From NCBI GenBank assembly GCA_964406095.1, contig CAYOQJ010000099.1, positions 50,680 to 114,679 on the forward strand: a DNA stretch of 64,000 nt, given 5' to 3'. This document shows positions 8,794 through 19,800 of the stretch, piece by piece. Below the pieces are notes generated by a model that worked only from the letters and a program-made list of their open reading frames with translations, ran no database searches and was not told the origin of the DNA. Within the stretch, counting starts at the first letter, position 1. Each line of letters starts with the position of its first letter. The position numbers were made by a program, and so were the translations under genes. The stretch is from M55B167 sp964406095 (GTDB taxonomy: Bacteria > Verrucomicrobiota > Kiritimatiellia > RFP12 > UBA1067).

Positions 8794-11700
8794 TCAGTGC
8801 ACCGTTATCAAAGTTCCGTCATAGGGCGTTACAACTGTGATTGTTACCGTTGCGGTGTCGGTGTTGCCGTACAGATCGGTCAGAGTGTATTCAAAGGTCA
8901 CATCTTCCGGTCCGTTGGCAGCCGGATCAAATTCGCCATCGGGATCAAAGGTGAACGCGCCTATCTCTATGCCTTGCGGATATGCGTATAGGTCGCCACT
9001 GTCGCCCTCTATCGCCAGCAGCGTCAGTGCTTCCGTACCATGTGTTTGTTCAATGTTTAATGTCGTGCACTCCTCCAGCCAGAATGTTGCCGTGGTAGAG
9101 GTGCTATTGTCCAAGCGTAAATTGCAGGGGTCTATTCCTTTGTAGCTGGCAATGCAACCCAGTATCATTGGTGCGGAGGTGTGACTGTTGGCGAACGGCA
9201 CCTGATAAGCGCCGTCTCCTAGCGATGAATCATAAACCGCGGCTTCAAATTTGCTGCCGTTCCATAAACCGACACTCTCTTCGATTGCCAACCAGCCGAT
9301 AGTCTCCGGACGGTACTCGTCGAAACGATTGGAGGAGTGGTACTCGTAATCTTCCATCGCCACTTGGAATCCACTCAGCGTAACCCCGTAGGTGCTGCCA
9401 CTCATCCGTGTGGCGCACAGCTCATTGGTGTAGTCATAACTCTGAAGCTGATTGATCACCACCGGCACATTGGTGAATGCCGATGCGAATTGGACACTCT
9501 CCCAGGTGCTGACGCTTTTATACTGTTGGATGGCGTCGGTTGATACTTTGCCGACTTCCAGCATGGTGCCGTCAAGCAGTCGATACTGTCCGGCATCGAA
9601 GACTATCCAGCTTACGCTCTCATCATCATGCAGCTCGCCGTCGCCATCGCTCAAAATCCCGTCTTCCGGTTGTTCGGTGATATGGATCTCAAAGCTGCTG
9701 TTGACCGGATCTACATTGGTAATGCGTACCACAGCGAATTCAGTGTCTACCCGCGTTGCCGGCTGTGCGAAAACCACCGGATTGCTGAACAGACCGGCTT
9801 CGCCGTAAGTAATGGTCTGTTTGCTATGATTGAGATTGCTCAGACATCCGCGTTTGGCTATCAATCTGGCGGTTGATGCGTTCAGCTTGCCTTTCAGACC
9901 ATTGGTGTTAACGGCAAATACGCTGAGCAAATCGTTGGCATCAATCGAAGTGTCCACACCATTGCCTGTTTCATCGGTAATCAGGTTGCCGTTAAGCGGA
10001 CGGTCAGCTTTAACCGTATAACTGTTATCCGTCGCAGTCACGCCATCGTCCCGACCCTCAATTGTCACCGTGATTGTGCTCTCATTGCCAGCTTGTGCGC
10101 CTTGAGGATCCTTCACAAGGTAGGTGAAGGTTTCGCTGATAAACTCCCCTGGCAGCATAGCTTCAAACTGACCGTTCGGATTATAAGTAAAGGTGCCGTC
10201 AGGTTGCACAGTGACAATCGCGCCAAGTTGGGTGGTGAAGGGCACACCCGTAGATGCCGCACCGCTGTTGACCGTCGCCACCGTCAGCGCCGATTGATCA
10301 CCGATATCGATGTCGATATCATTCTCAGTTATCGAGTCGATGAAAATTTCGTCCTCATTGGCGTTGAAGATGTCATCAATCCCCTCAGGCGCGTCATTAA
10401 CACCGTGAATCGCCACCGTGACGGTTCCTTGTCGTGTAACACCGCCTTCGACAACAGTGTAGCTTAGCTCTTCGTAAACCACCTGCCCGACTCCCAGAGC
10501 ACGGTATTTGTCGCCGGTATCGAATGAGAGTGTGCCACCGTCGGTTGTGACCAGCACATTGTTCAGCACTGAGCCATTGAAATCAACACCCGGTTTACGG
10601 TAGATGTCAAAGTCCCATGTGATATCGTCGTAGCGCTCAGTGAGATATGAATCGACGCAAATGTAGATGGTACTGCCGGCACTCTGATAGCCCAGGTCGA
10701 CATCGAAGTAGAATGTCGAGCGGTTTTTGTTTGTTAAAACAAGATGCTGTGTTTCATCGGCATAAACGCCCAGCGCTACCGGGTCTCCACCAGAGCCTGC
10801 TTTGTTAATCCAGGAGTTGGTGATTATATAATAACCCTCCTGTTCCAGTGTATATGCCAGGATAACGCCGCGGGCTGTGCCGTTGGTGTAAAAACCGTCA
10901 CTGCTGGTTTCATCGGGTCCAAGTCCGGTATGCGCGCCTTTGGAGTGCATTGTCAGCCTGGAGCCGGGGAATCCGTCACTCTGATCACTGGTGGCATTGA
11001 CCTGCCATAGATTGTTGACGCTATCCCAAATAAGTTCGCGATAACAGTTGGTGTCACCCATCACTCCGCTGGCGGAGTCAAACTGTGCTGGAGCCCCATC
11101 TGTCCAGTTCAAAGGCGCATTCCACATATAACGCGCTCCAAACCCGTTCTCGTCGCGCAGATCCGCTGTCTCTCCATGCGTGTTGCCTTCGGTGTAATTA
11201 TCGCTGAAACCAAAGATTTTTGTGGGCACACTCAGTGAGGCTCCGTTGCCGAAACCGACATCATTGGCAAGCGGATCAAACCCGCTGAGTGTGTCACCGG
11301 CATTGATGCTCACCGTGTCGGGCTGCGTGCGCATCGCCTGTAAACCCTTGACTGTGACTGTCACGTTGGTGGTGGTTGTGCCCCCGACACCGTCAGCGAC
11401 GGTATAATTGAAACTGTCTTGGGCACTCTCGCCTTCGAGTAGATTAGTACTGAGATTGGAGGCATCGTAGCTGATTGTTCTGCTCGGATCGATGGTCACA
11501 GTTGCACCCAGCGCGGTTTGGTTCGGAGTTGCCGGTTCAACTGCGATAAAATTGCGCCGCACCTGTTCGTAGCGCTGCGCCATCTCCGCGACACTCAAGG
11601 CGCGGTCGTAAACCGCCAAAATTGCGAAATCACCTTTGTAGGGCGCGTCTGGCATGAACCCATGCGCGGCACCATCTTCATTCACACCGATGCCGGCATC

Positions 11701-13617
11701 ATCATTACCGCAGAAGCTGTCAATCCGTCCCAGAGTGTTGGTGTGATATGCGCAATTTAACACATTGAAGGTCGTCGCAGGATCATTATTAAGATAGAGT
11801 GTCAGCGAATCAGTGTTTCCGGGGTTGTTGCGGTCATAAACTATCATCAACTGATTGAACTCCTGCCAGCTCACCCCCTCTATCCGCGTTTCTAGCAAAT
11901 CTGCGGAATTTGTGCTGTAGTTCGCATCCACACTGACGCGGATGCTGTTACTCTCGGTCTCATAAATTACATGCGCCCCGACCACGGTGCCGCCGGTCTC
12001 ATAGAGTGTTACCTCGCCGCGCATCTCAATATCAGGTTTGAACCAGATTTCGAGAGTCAGATCATCCGTGGAGATATCGCCTTCCGGATCGTTATCTCCC
12101 AGGCTGAGGCCTGTGGCGCGAATATCACGCCAGGCGCGCCCGATACCACCAAAGCCGGAAACGACTTCCACCAATTCGCCGCCATTGATCGTGTGATCAC
12201 GACTCTCGCCCATGCTGCCAAAATTGCGCCACACCTTTGCCGCAAAATCCGCGGCGGTTACCGAAGCGGCGTTGAGGTCTATCCATGGCGACAGCAGGAA
12301 CTGCTGATCGTTGCCGATGATTTCGCCTGGTTTGAAAACGCGCGTATCACCCTGATTCACAACAAAATTATCCGGTGCCGCCTCGCTTCGGGGATGTGCA
12401 TTAAAGGTGATGGAGGCGTTGTTGGTGGAAAATCCGCCATCGACGACCTCATAACGCACACTCTCTGTTAGTAAATGACCAGCCCAGAGATCGTATATAA
12501 TCTCCGAAGGAATGGTGTCCGGGTTGTAAAGCAGTGCGTCGTCAATTGAGGAAATCCGCATTGTAGCGCCCGAGGGCAGCGTGATATCGGTGTCGGGGGT
12601 ACGAATAATCTCAGTCTCATTGGTGTAGATGCCGTTGATTGTGATCGGAGCGCCATCGGCATTGGTGTTGTTATGCAGCGCATTGTAGTTCTGCTTAACC
12701 TGATCCGCGCTCAGTGCAATATTATACAGTTTAAAGATTGAAATGGCGCCGTGAAACCAGGTGTCATATCTGGTTCCGGCCACATTGTTGGAGAACCCGC
12801 CGAGATGGCTGCCGGTATAGCGCCCGAGAGATGTTCCGTCTTTGCCGTCCCAATTGCTGATATTGTTGTTGGAACTGCTGTTGATAAATTCGCCGTTGAG
12901 GTACAAACTATTAAGATCGTTCTCAAAATCCACTACAAAAACAACCTGGAAAAAATCGTTGGTGCAGTCATCAATCAGTAAATTCTGCGGATCACCTAGT
13001 AGATTATACGAGCTGGAACCGACATTATAGTTGTTAGCAACCTTCAGTATTCCATTGTCAGCAGCAATGCCGACTCCCGCAGCGCCGCCGCATTCGAAGA
13101 GGGTGCTGAACTGATTGAGATCATTAGCATGCAGCCGCACCCATAACTCGAAGGTCGCGGTTTTTGTGTTAATCGCCTCCGCTGTCAAAATATCGGCGTA
13201 TGAATCATAGGTGAGTGATCCCGAACCTACCCGCATGTGACCTGTGCTTCCGTCAAAGAGGTAAGCGCCGCGAATGCCAGCATGACTGCTGACAACATCG
13301 CTGTAAGCGACACCGCCATCAAGCCGCCAGTCGATATCATCATTCTGGATGATGCCCTTGTTATCCCATATTGCACTGTCCGCCGGCTCATTGTTACAGA
13401 CAAACATCAGGTTGATGATACTGCTGCCATCAACGGTTTTTTCAATATAACCGTCGTTATCAACCGGATGAGGAATAACAGCGGTCGCACCGTTACCTTC
13501 AGCTATGCCAACCCCGGCGACATAGTCATCCATTGCACCGATCATACCGGCATCCGTCCCATACAAATTATGAGCCACAATAAAACTAACCATAAATAAA
13601 TATATCCACTTTGTCAT
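8794..13617 (-). CDS. Giant secreted adhesin-like protein with LamG, cadherin-like and H-type-lectin-like modules
   Basis: The mature start is taken at 'MTKWIYLFMVSFIVAHNLYG', a signal peptide preceded by AAAGGGG; 15 further codons upstream are open but lack these features. The 1607 residues include two LamG/concanavalin-like regions (about 115-320, with 'ATFELWVRLHA', and about 490-700, with 'LTLEIWFKPD'). Several cadherin-like/VCBS blocks follow ('QDSFNYTVADGVGG', 'SETFTYLVKDPQGA', 'FEYTLTDLYGNTDTATVTITV'). Around residues 1270-1540 there are three diverged modules of the form 'PVV..Q......R.......F.V...E.......E.IGWLAIE', resembling H-type lectin repeats. No sortase, PEP-CTERM or type IX signal is evident at the C terminus. 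The expected role is cell-surface or extracellular attachment to glycans (inference). It is divergent from another giant repeat gene. Confidence 0.72.
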   Translation of the reverse strand: MTKWIYLFMVSFIVAHNLYGTDAGMIGAMDDYVAGVGIAEGNGATAVIPHPVDNDGYIEKTVDGSSIINLMFVCNNEPADSAIWDNKGIIQNDDIDWRLDGGVAYSDVVSSHAGIRGAYLFDGSTGHMRVGSGSLTYDSYADILTAEAINTKTATFELWVRLHANDLNQFSTLFECGGAAGVGIAADNGILKVANNYNVGSSSYNLLGDPQNLLIDDCTNDFFQVVFVVDFENDLNSLYLNGEFINSSSNNNISNWDGKDGTSLGRYTGSHLGGFSNNVAGTRYDTWFHGAISIFKLYNIALSADQVKQNYNALHNNTNADGAPITINGIYTNETEIIRTPDTDITLPSGATMRISSIDDALLYNPDTIPSEIIYDLWAGHLLTESVRYEVVDGGFSTNNASITFNAHPRSEAAPDNFVVNQGDTRVFKPGEIIGNDQQFLLSPWIDLNAASVTAADFAAKVWRNFGSMGESRDHTINGGELVEVVSGFGGIGRAWRDIRATGLSLGDNDPEGDISTDDLTLEIWFKPDIEMRGEVTLYETGGTVVGAHVIYETESNSIRVSVDANYSTNSADLLETRIEGVSWQEFNQLMIVYDRNNPGNTDSLTLYLNNDPATTFNVLNCAYHTNTLGRIDSFCGNDDAGIGVNEDGAAHGFMPDAPYKGDFAILAVYDRALSVAEMAQRYEQVRRNFIAVEPATPNQTALGATVTIDPSRTISYDASNLSTNLLEGESAQDSFNYTVADGVGGTTTTNVTVTVKGLQAMRTQPDTVSINAGDTLSGFDPLANDVGFGNGASLSVPTKIFGFSDNYTEGNTHGETADLRDENGFGARYMWNAPLNWTDGAPAQFDSASGVMGDTNCYRELIWDSVNNLWQVNATSDQSDGFPGSRLTMHSKGAHTGLGPDETSSDGFYTNGTARGVILAYTLEQEGYYIITNSWINKAGSGGDPVALGVYADETQHLVLTNKNRSTFYFDVDLGYQSAGSTIYICVDSYLTERYDDITWDFDIYRKPGVDFNGSVLNNVLVTTDGGTLSFDTGDKYRALGVGQVVYEELSYTVVEGGVTRQGTVTVAIHGVNDAPEGIDDIFNANEDEIFIDSITENDIDIDIGDQSALTVATVNSGAASTGVPFTTQLGAIVTVQPDGTFTYNPNGQFEAMLPGEFISETFTYLVKDPQGAQAGNESTITVTIEGRDDGVTATDNSYTVKADRPLNGNLITDETGNGVDTSIDANDLLSVFAVNTNGLKGKLNASTARLIAKRGCLSNLNHSKQTITYGEAGLFSNPVVFAQPATRVDTEFAVVRITNVDPVNSSFEIHITEQPEDGILSDGDGELHDDESVSWIVFDAGQYRLLDGTMLEVGKVSTDAIQQYKSVSTWESVQFASAFTNVPVVINQLQSYDYTNELCATRMSGSTYGVTLSGFQVAMEDYEYHSSNRFDEYRPETIGWLAIEESVGLWNGSKFEAAVYDSSLGDGAYQVPFANSHTSAPMILGCIASYKGIDPCNLRLDNSTSTTATFWLEECTTLNIEQTHGTEALTLLAIEGDSGDLYAYPQGIEIGAFTFDPDGEFDPAANGPEDVTFEYTLTDLYGNTDTATVTITVVTPYDGTLITVH

Positions 13618-13895
13618 TTCATTCCCCTTTGTATCTCCAATCTGTAACCAGACACTACACATCTATACTACTATGCTAAAAAAAAGCAGTATACTACTTT
13701 TTATCATAGTAACGAATCCGGCATCAAGAAGGAAAATTGTGAAAATTATTGCCTGTCACCAATTACACAATTATACCCACTTTATTTTATTGCAATGCTA
13801 TTATGGTTTAGATTAAAATCAATACTGGTTAATTCGTAGAGATATAGCATAATGATCTTTTGTTTTCTAATTAACCGGAATAAAGAGGAGTGATA
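13618..13895. promoter_or_regulatory. Divergent control region between two giant surface-protein genes
   Basis: This 278-base AT-rich spacer must hold the promoters of both giant genes. It contains a direct repeat TATACTACT at 13664-13672 and 13690-13698 (26-base period). It also holds a copy of CCTGTCACCAATTA at 13752-13765, which recurs at 24514-24527. For the plus-strand gene, TTGCAA (13790-13795) with a 17-base gap to TTAAAA is a weak sigma-70 candidate. No strong consensus promoter is seen. Confidence 0.35.
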
Positions 13896-16800
13896 ATGAA
13901 AACATCAAAGTCTGTTTGTCTACATTTAGCAGTGTTATTTTTTGCGACGCATGTCTGCGGTTTGCACGCTGAAGTCGCGCAACCGGAAACACACGAAATC
14001 TACAGTGTAGAGGAGTTGCAGCAGATCGGCAGCGGTGTTGACGGCTGGGACGCTGATGACACCTACATTCTGATGAATGATCTGGATTGCGGCGGTTATT
14101 TTTTTGAAAGGGCGGTGATTCAAGTATCCTTCGCAGGCGTCTTCAACGGTAACGGCCATGTTATCCGCAATATGATTATTGATGGTTACGGTTCAGGATT
14201 TAGTCCTGAACCGCTGTTCGAGGAGCCAAGCGCGGAAGATGTTCCCGGCAATGGATTGTTTATTACCAATACCGGGGTGATCAAGAACCTGGGAATGGAT
14301 GATTATGTCATTATGAATGCCGGTGAAGTTGTCGGCGGAATCTGTGCCCACAACTACGGTGTAATCCGTCGCTGTTTTGCGGACGGTGAAATCACAAGCC
14401 TGAACCCGGAAATTTACAATTTTCGGGTTGGCGGTTTGTGCGGCCAGAGTTACGGTCCCGAACACCCCTACGGTCAAAGCATTGTCGAAGACTGTTACAG
14501 CTCAGGACAGATCACCCTGGCCAACTTTGATCTGATCGGCGGTCTGATCGGCCATAGCGGTGCCATTGTGCGTCGCTGTTACTCCACCACGACAATCGAA
14601 ATTGAGTGGTCTGAAGATATCGGTGTCCGCACGTTGGACATTGAAGACGATGATTATGGCAAGGGCACACTGCTCGGGCGACAGGGAGGCAACGCGATGA
14701 CCGAAAATTGTTACTGCTATCTCGGAGCAAAACCCTACGGCGGAGCACAGCCGTTATCGTACGAAGCGATGCAACTGCCTCAGAGTTTCGCCGGATTTGA
14801 TTTTGCCGGCATCCCGGAGGACGGGAACGAAGAGATATGGACGCAGAGCCCCGCATCAGGATTATGTCCAGCTTTGAGCTGGCAAGCCCAGGCTGCTCCG
14901 TCTGTTCCAAGGTTCCCCTGCATTGTGTCGCAATCCGAAGATCAATTGGTTGAATTCAACAATTCAGCTGCGCTGGGAGTTACAACTGCAGGAAACACTC
15001 CTCAAGCCTACCAATGGTTTCACGGTGAAAGCGAAGATACCTCCTCTCCGATAATCGGTGCCACTGAAAGCACTTTGACCACCCCGCCAGTTATGGCCAG
15101 CTCAGCATACTGGGTACAGGTATCCAACGTCTACGGTACTGCGGACAGCGACACAATCAAAGTTTTTCTGCTGCATCGTGTGTACACTATCAACGACCTC
15201 TTGAAAGTCGGCAGTGGAGAGGATGACTGGAACGCAAATGACGGTTACATGCTGATGAATGATATCGACTTGACCGCCACCAACTTCAACAGCGCGGTAA
15301 TCCAACCGGAATTCAGCGGCGTGTTCAATGGCAACGGCCATCTGATCATCGGAATGAACATCGACGGCGCATCATCCGGCCTCTATCTCGGACTCTTCGC
15401 GGCGAATTACGGAGTAATCGAAAACCTCGGTCTTGAGGCCTTCTGTATCACCAACGCCATAGAGTATGTCGGCTCGCTCTGCGCGAACAACTACGGCATT
15501 ATACGGTGCTGTTATGCCAACGGCAGCATATTCGGCAATGAATTCAGCTTCAACTATACGATCGGCGGGCTAGTCGGTCAAAGCTACGGACCAGAACATG
15601 CCGACGGACAAAGTCTAATCGAGGACTGCCACACCGCCGGGGAGTTGCATAATGGTGATGATGCCGAAAAGATCGGCGGATTAATCGGACACAGTGGAGC
15701 TACCGTACGCCGTTGCTACTCCACCATGCGCCTGAGTTGGAACGATACCTATGAAGATACAGCCGCGGTAATCGGCAGTGAGGGTGGCAACTCCTTTACC
15801 GAACACTGCTATTGCTACTACTGGGCCGGTTTCCCCGGATCAGCCCTGCCACTGCTGAACTCTGGAATGACCTTGCGCGACAGCTATGCCGGTTTCGATT
15901 TCGCCGGAGTGCCCGAAGATGGCGCAGAGGAGATATGGACAATGTATGCCGGTCACACTCCCATTCTGAGCTGGCAGAACGCACCCGGCATAGTCCCGCC
16001 CTCATATAAACCTGAAACAATGCTGAGCGGTGAAGGCCTGCCCGGCAATCCCTTTATCATTGCCGACCGCGCTGACTTTGAGGAGTTCTGCGGCAATGCC
16101 GAACTCATCATCGGCCACTATCTGATGACAGCGGATATCGACCTGACGGGCACCAACCTTTTTCCGGCGGCAATAGATCGCGTCTTTTTGGGTAATTTCA
16201 ACGGTAATGGACACTCTATCGCCAACGTGCGGCTCATCGGTGACGGCTCACAAGCTTTTTCCGGACTTTTTGCTGAAAATTACGGGGTGATCGAAAACCT
16301 GGGAGTAACCGCGTTTCACATCACCAATGTCGTCTATCGAACCGGTGCTATCTGCGCCGAGAACTATGGAACTGTCAGACGCTGCTATGCCGGTGGAGAT
16401 ATCTTCTGCAACAACAACAGTTATACAATCGGCAGTTTGTGCGGCAAGAGTTACGGTCCCGATCACGCTGATGGACAAAGCGTTATAGAAGACTGCTACA
16501 CTACCGGCAACATCTTCTGCGGCACCTCATGCGAAGCTGTCGGCGGATTGATCGGCCATAGCGGCGCAATCATTCGTCGCTGCTATTCAACAACGCGCAT
16601 TGATCAATCCGAACGATCAGAAGAGATCGGAGCATTAATCGGCAATGAAGGCGGAAATTCCCTGACTGAAAACAGTTATTGCTACTACTGGGCAGGTGCG
16701 GCCGGTTCAGCCGTACCCCTCACAGCCGCTGAAATGATTGCGCAGTCCAGCTACACCGGCTTCGATTTCTTCGGCGTGCCCGGCGACGGAGCTGAAGAAA

Positions 16801-19800
16801 TCTGGGATATCGCCACCGGACACACACCCCATCTGAATTGGCAGAGCGGTACCGGAGTGCCCGCACTCGACTATATGCCGCAGACAACCCTGAGCGGCGG
16901 CGGCCTGCCCGGCAATCCCTTTATCATTGCCGACCGCGCCGATTTTGAGGAGTTCTGCAACAATGATGTGCTCTACATCGGCCACTATCTGATGACAGCG
17001 GATATAGATCTCTCCGATACTAATTACACAGATAACGTCGTTCACCGCGATTTCTACGGCACCTTTGACGGGGGGATGAAGCGGTTGCTCAACCTTAACA
17101 TCGACTGCATGAACAACCCCTATATCTCGCTCTTCCAAGAGAATTACGGGGTAATCGAAAACTTGGGTATTGTCAATTTCTTCATCACCAATGCAGTTCA
17201 CTATACCGCAGCTTTATGTGCTGAAAATTACGGTATATTAAGACGCTGTTACACAGTGGGAGAAATCTACTGCGACAGCCCTAATAACTCCTTCATCGGT
17301 GGGCTCTGCGCCCAGAGCTACGGCCCATGGCATCCGGGCGGACAAAGTCTGATCGAAGATTGCTACAGCAAAGGCGAGATTATATATGGTGAAAGCAACA
17401 GCATTATCGGCGGCATGATCGGACACAGCGGCGCATTGGTACGCCGCTGTTACTCCACAATCGAACTCAACGGCCCATGGGGTTACGATCTGGGCAACCT
17501 GATCGGACGCGAAGGCGGCAACGCCATCACACTGGATTGTTACTGCAGTAACGTCGGGCAGATCAATGGAGCCGCTCAGCCGCTGGCTCTTGATGAGATG
17601 TTCGATCAGATCAGTTTCAACGGATTTGATTTTGCAGGTACCCCCGACGACGGCACCGATGACATCTGGCAGATAATAGCCGGGCTGACACCATATCTTA
17701 ATGGACAAAGCCTCGCGGAGTACGCTGTGTTTATCACCACTCAACCGCAGAGTGCTTTTGTGGCTTATGGCGCTCCAGCCGCGGTCACTGTAGAGGCGCA
17801 GGGCGATGCTCCGCTCTTCTATCAATGGTTTGAGGGAGAGCGCGGCGACACAAGCACTCCGCTGCCTGGTGCGACCGACACAACCTTTGAAATTGCCTCG
17901 GTCACTAATTTCATCAACTGCTGGGTTCTGGTCTCCAACGCCGTAGGCAACGCTTTCAGCCTAACCGCTGAAATCTCATATTACTACAGCGTTTACACAA
18001 CGGAAGATTTGGCAAAAATCGGATCAAATACCGATAGATGGTTCAGCGATGTCAACTACAAGCTGATGAACGATATCGATCTATCGGAAAGCTATTTCAA
18101 TCAAGCCTTGATCTACAATGACTTTTATGGTCGTTTTGACGGCAACGGTCATGTTATTCACAACCTGCTGATTGACGGCATTGAGGGTAACAGTTATCTC
18201 GGTTTGTTCAGATCGAACTACGGTATAATCGAAAATCTCGGTCTTGAAAATTACTGCATCAGCAACGCCACCGATTATGCCGGTGCCATCTGCGCTGCAA
18301 ATTATGGGCGTATTCAACGTTGCTATACAGCAGGAACCATCACAGCCAACAATTATGACTTCATGAGCCATATCGGCGGCATCTGTGGTCAAAGCTACGG
18401 TCCGAATCACGCCGACGGACAGAGCGTTATCGAAGATTGTTACACTGCCGGCTCTATCCAATGCGGAGAACTGACATTTTCCACTGGCGGACTGGTCGGG
18501 CACTGCGGTGCCTATGTGCGAAACTGCTATTCAACTGTGAATATCACTGCAAATGGTTTTACGGATGGGCTCGGCGCTCTGGTCGGCTCAACAGGCGACA
18601 ACAGCGACATCCAGAATTGCTATACCTACTACTGGAGTGGCCCGGCCTGGAATGCGAAAGTGCTGACAACTGACGAAATGCTGCTGCCGCAGAGCTATCG
18701 CGGCTTTGATTTCACCGGCAACAACGAAGATGGAACCGACGACACCTGGGCAATTACTCAAGGTTACTCGCCCCGATTAAGCTGGCAGAGCGGTAACGGG
18801 TCTCCTGTTCCCGACTACACACCCGTGACAACTCTGACCGGTAGCGGAACTGCTATCGATCCTTTCATCATCGGCGGTCTTGGAGATTTTAAAGAGTTCT
18901 GCGAAAATGCGAATCTGCGGATCGGACACTTCCGCATGACTGCGGATGTGGATCTCTCAGGGGAACTCTTCACCGAATCGCCAATCAACAGCGGCTTCTA
19001 CGGTGACTTCGATGGCAATGGGCATGTTATCAAAAACATGTTTATTTACAGTATGTTCAATGAAGAGATGTTTATTCCTGTTTACGGTCTGTTCGCCTTC
19101 AACTACGGGCACATTCACGACCTCGGCGTTGACGCCTATCTGATCATCGCCGAAATGGCCTATAGCATAGGCGGTCTGGCCAGTGCCAATATGGGGCTCA
19201 TCTCACGTTGCTACACATCAGGCACGATTCTCGGTGAAAATGGATCAGAGTTCGTGGGCGGATTGGTCGGACAAACCTTTGTAGAAGATAACGCCAGGCT
19301 GAGTGTAATCGAGAACTGCTACAGCACAGGTCATATTATTGTCGACTATGGAAACGACATCGGCGGTTTCACCGGTTACAGTGCCGGCGTGATTCGTCGT
19401 TGCTATTCAACAACCCGAGTAACAGTCGAGGAAGAGGAGTATGGCGAACCAATGATGCTGATAACCGGCTTGTACAATGAAAGAGGCGGTTTTATCGGAA
19501 CCGAGTACCTTGATGCTCTCACACTGGATTGCTATCTCTATCAATGGGCCGGACTCCCCGGCTCAGCAACGCCGCTGGATAACACACAGATGTCACGGCA
19601 ATCAAGCTATGTCGGCTTTGACTTCAACAACACCCTGCTCGACGGTAGCGCCGACACCTGGACAATAAGCGCGGACTCCTGCCCTCAACTTAGCTGGCAG
19701 AGCGGTTCCGGCTCTTCAGTACCGGAATATACAGCCTCCACCACTCTCTCCGGTAAAGGAACAAGCGACGACCCGTTTATCATTGCCAGCTTCGATGATT

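Noticed and set aside
9830..12981. Many plus-strand open frames opposite the 1607-aa gene
   Set aside because: They are shadows of the coding strand with no ribosome sites or family motifs.
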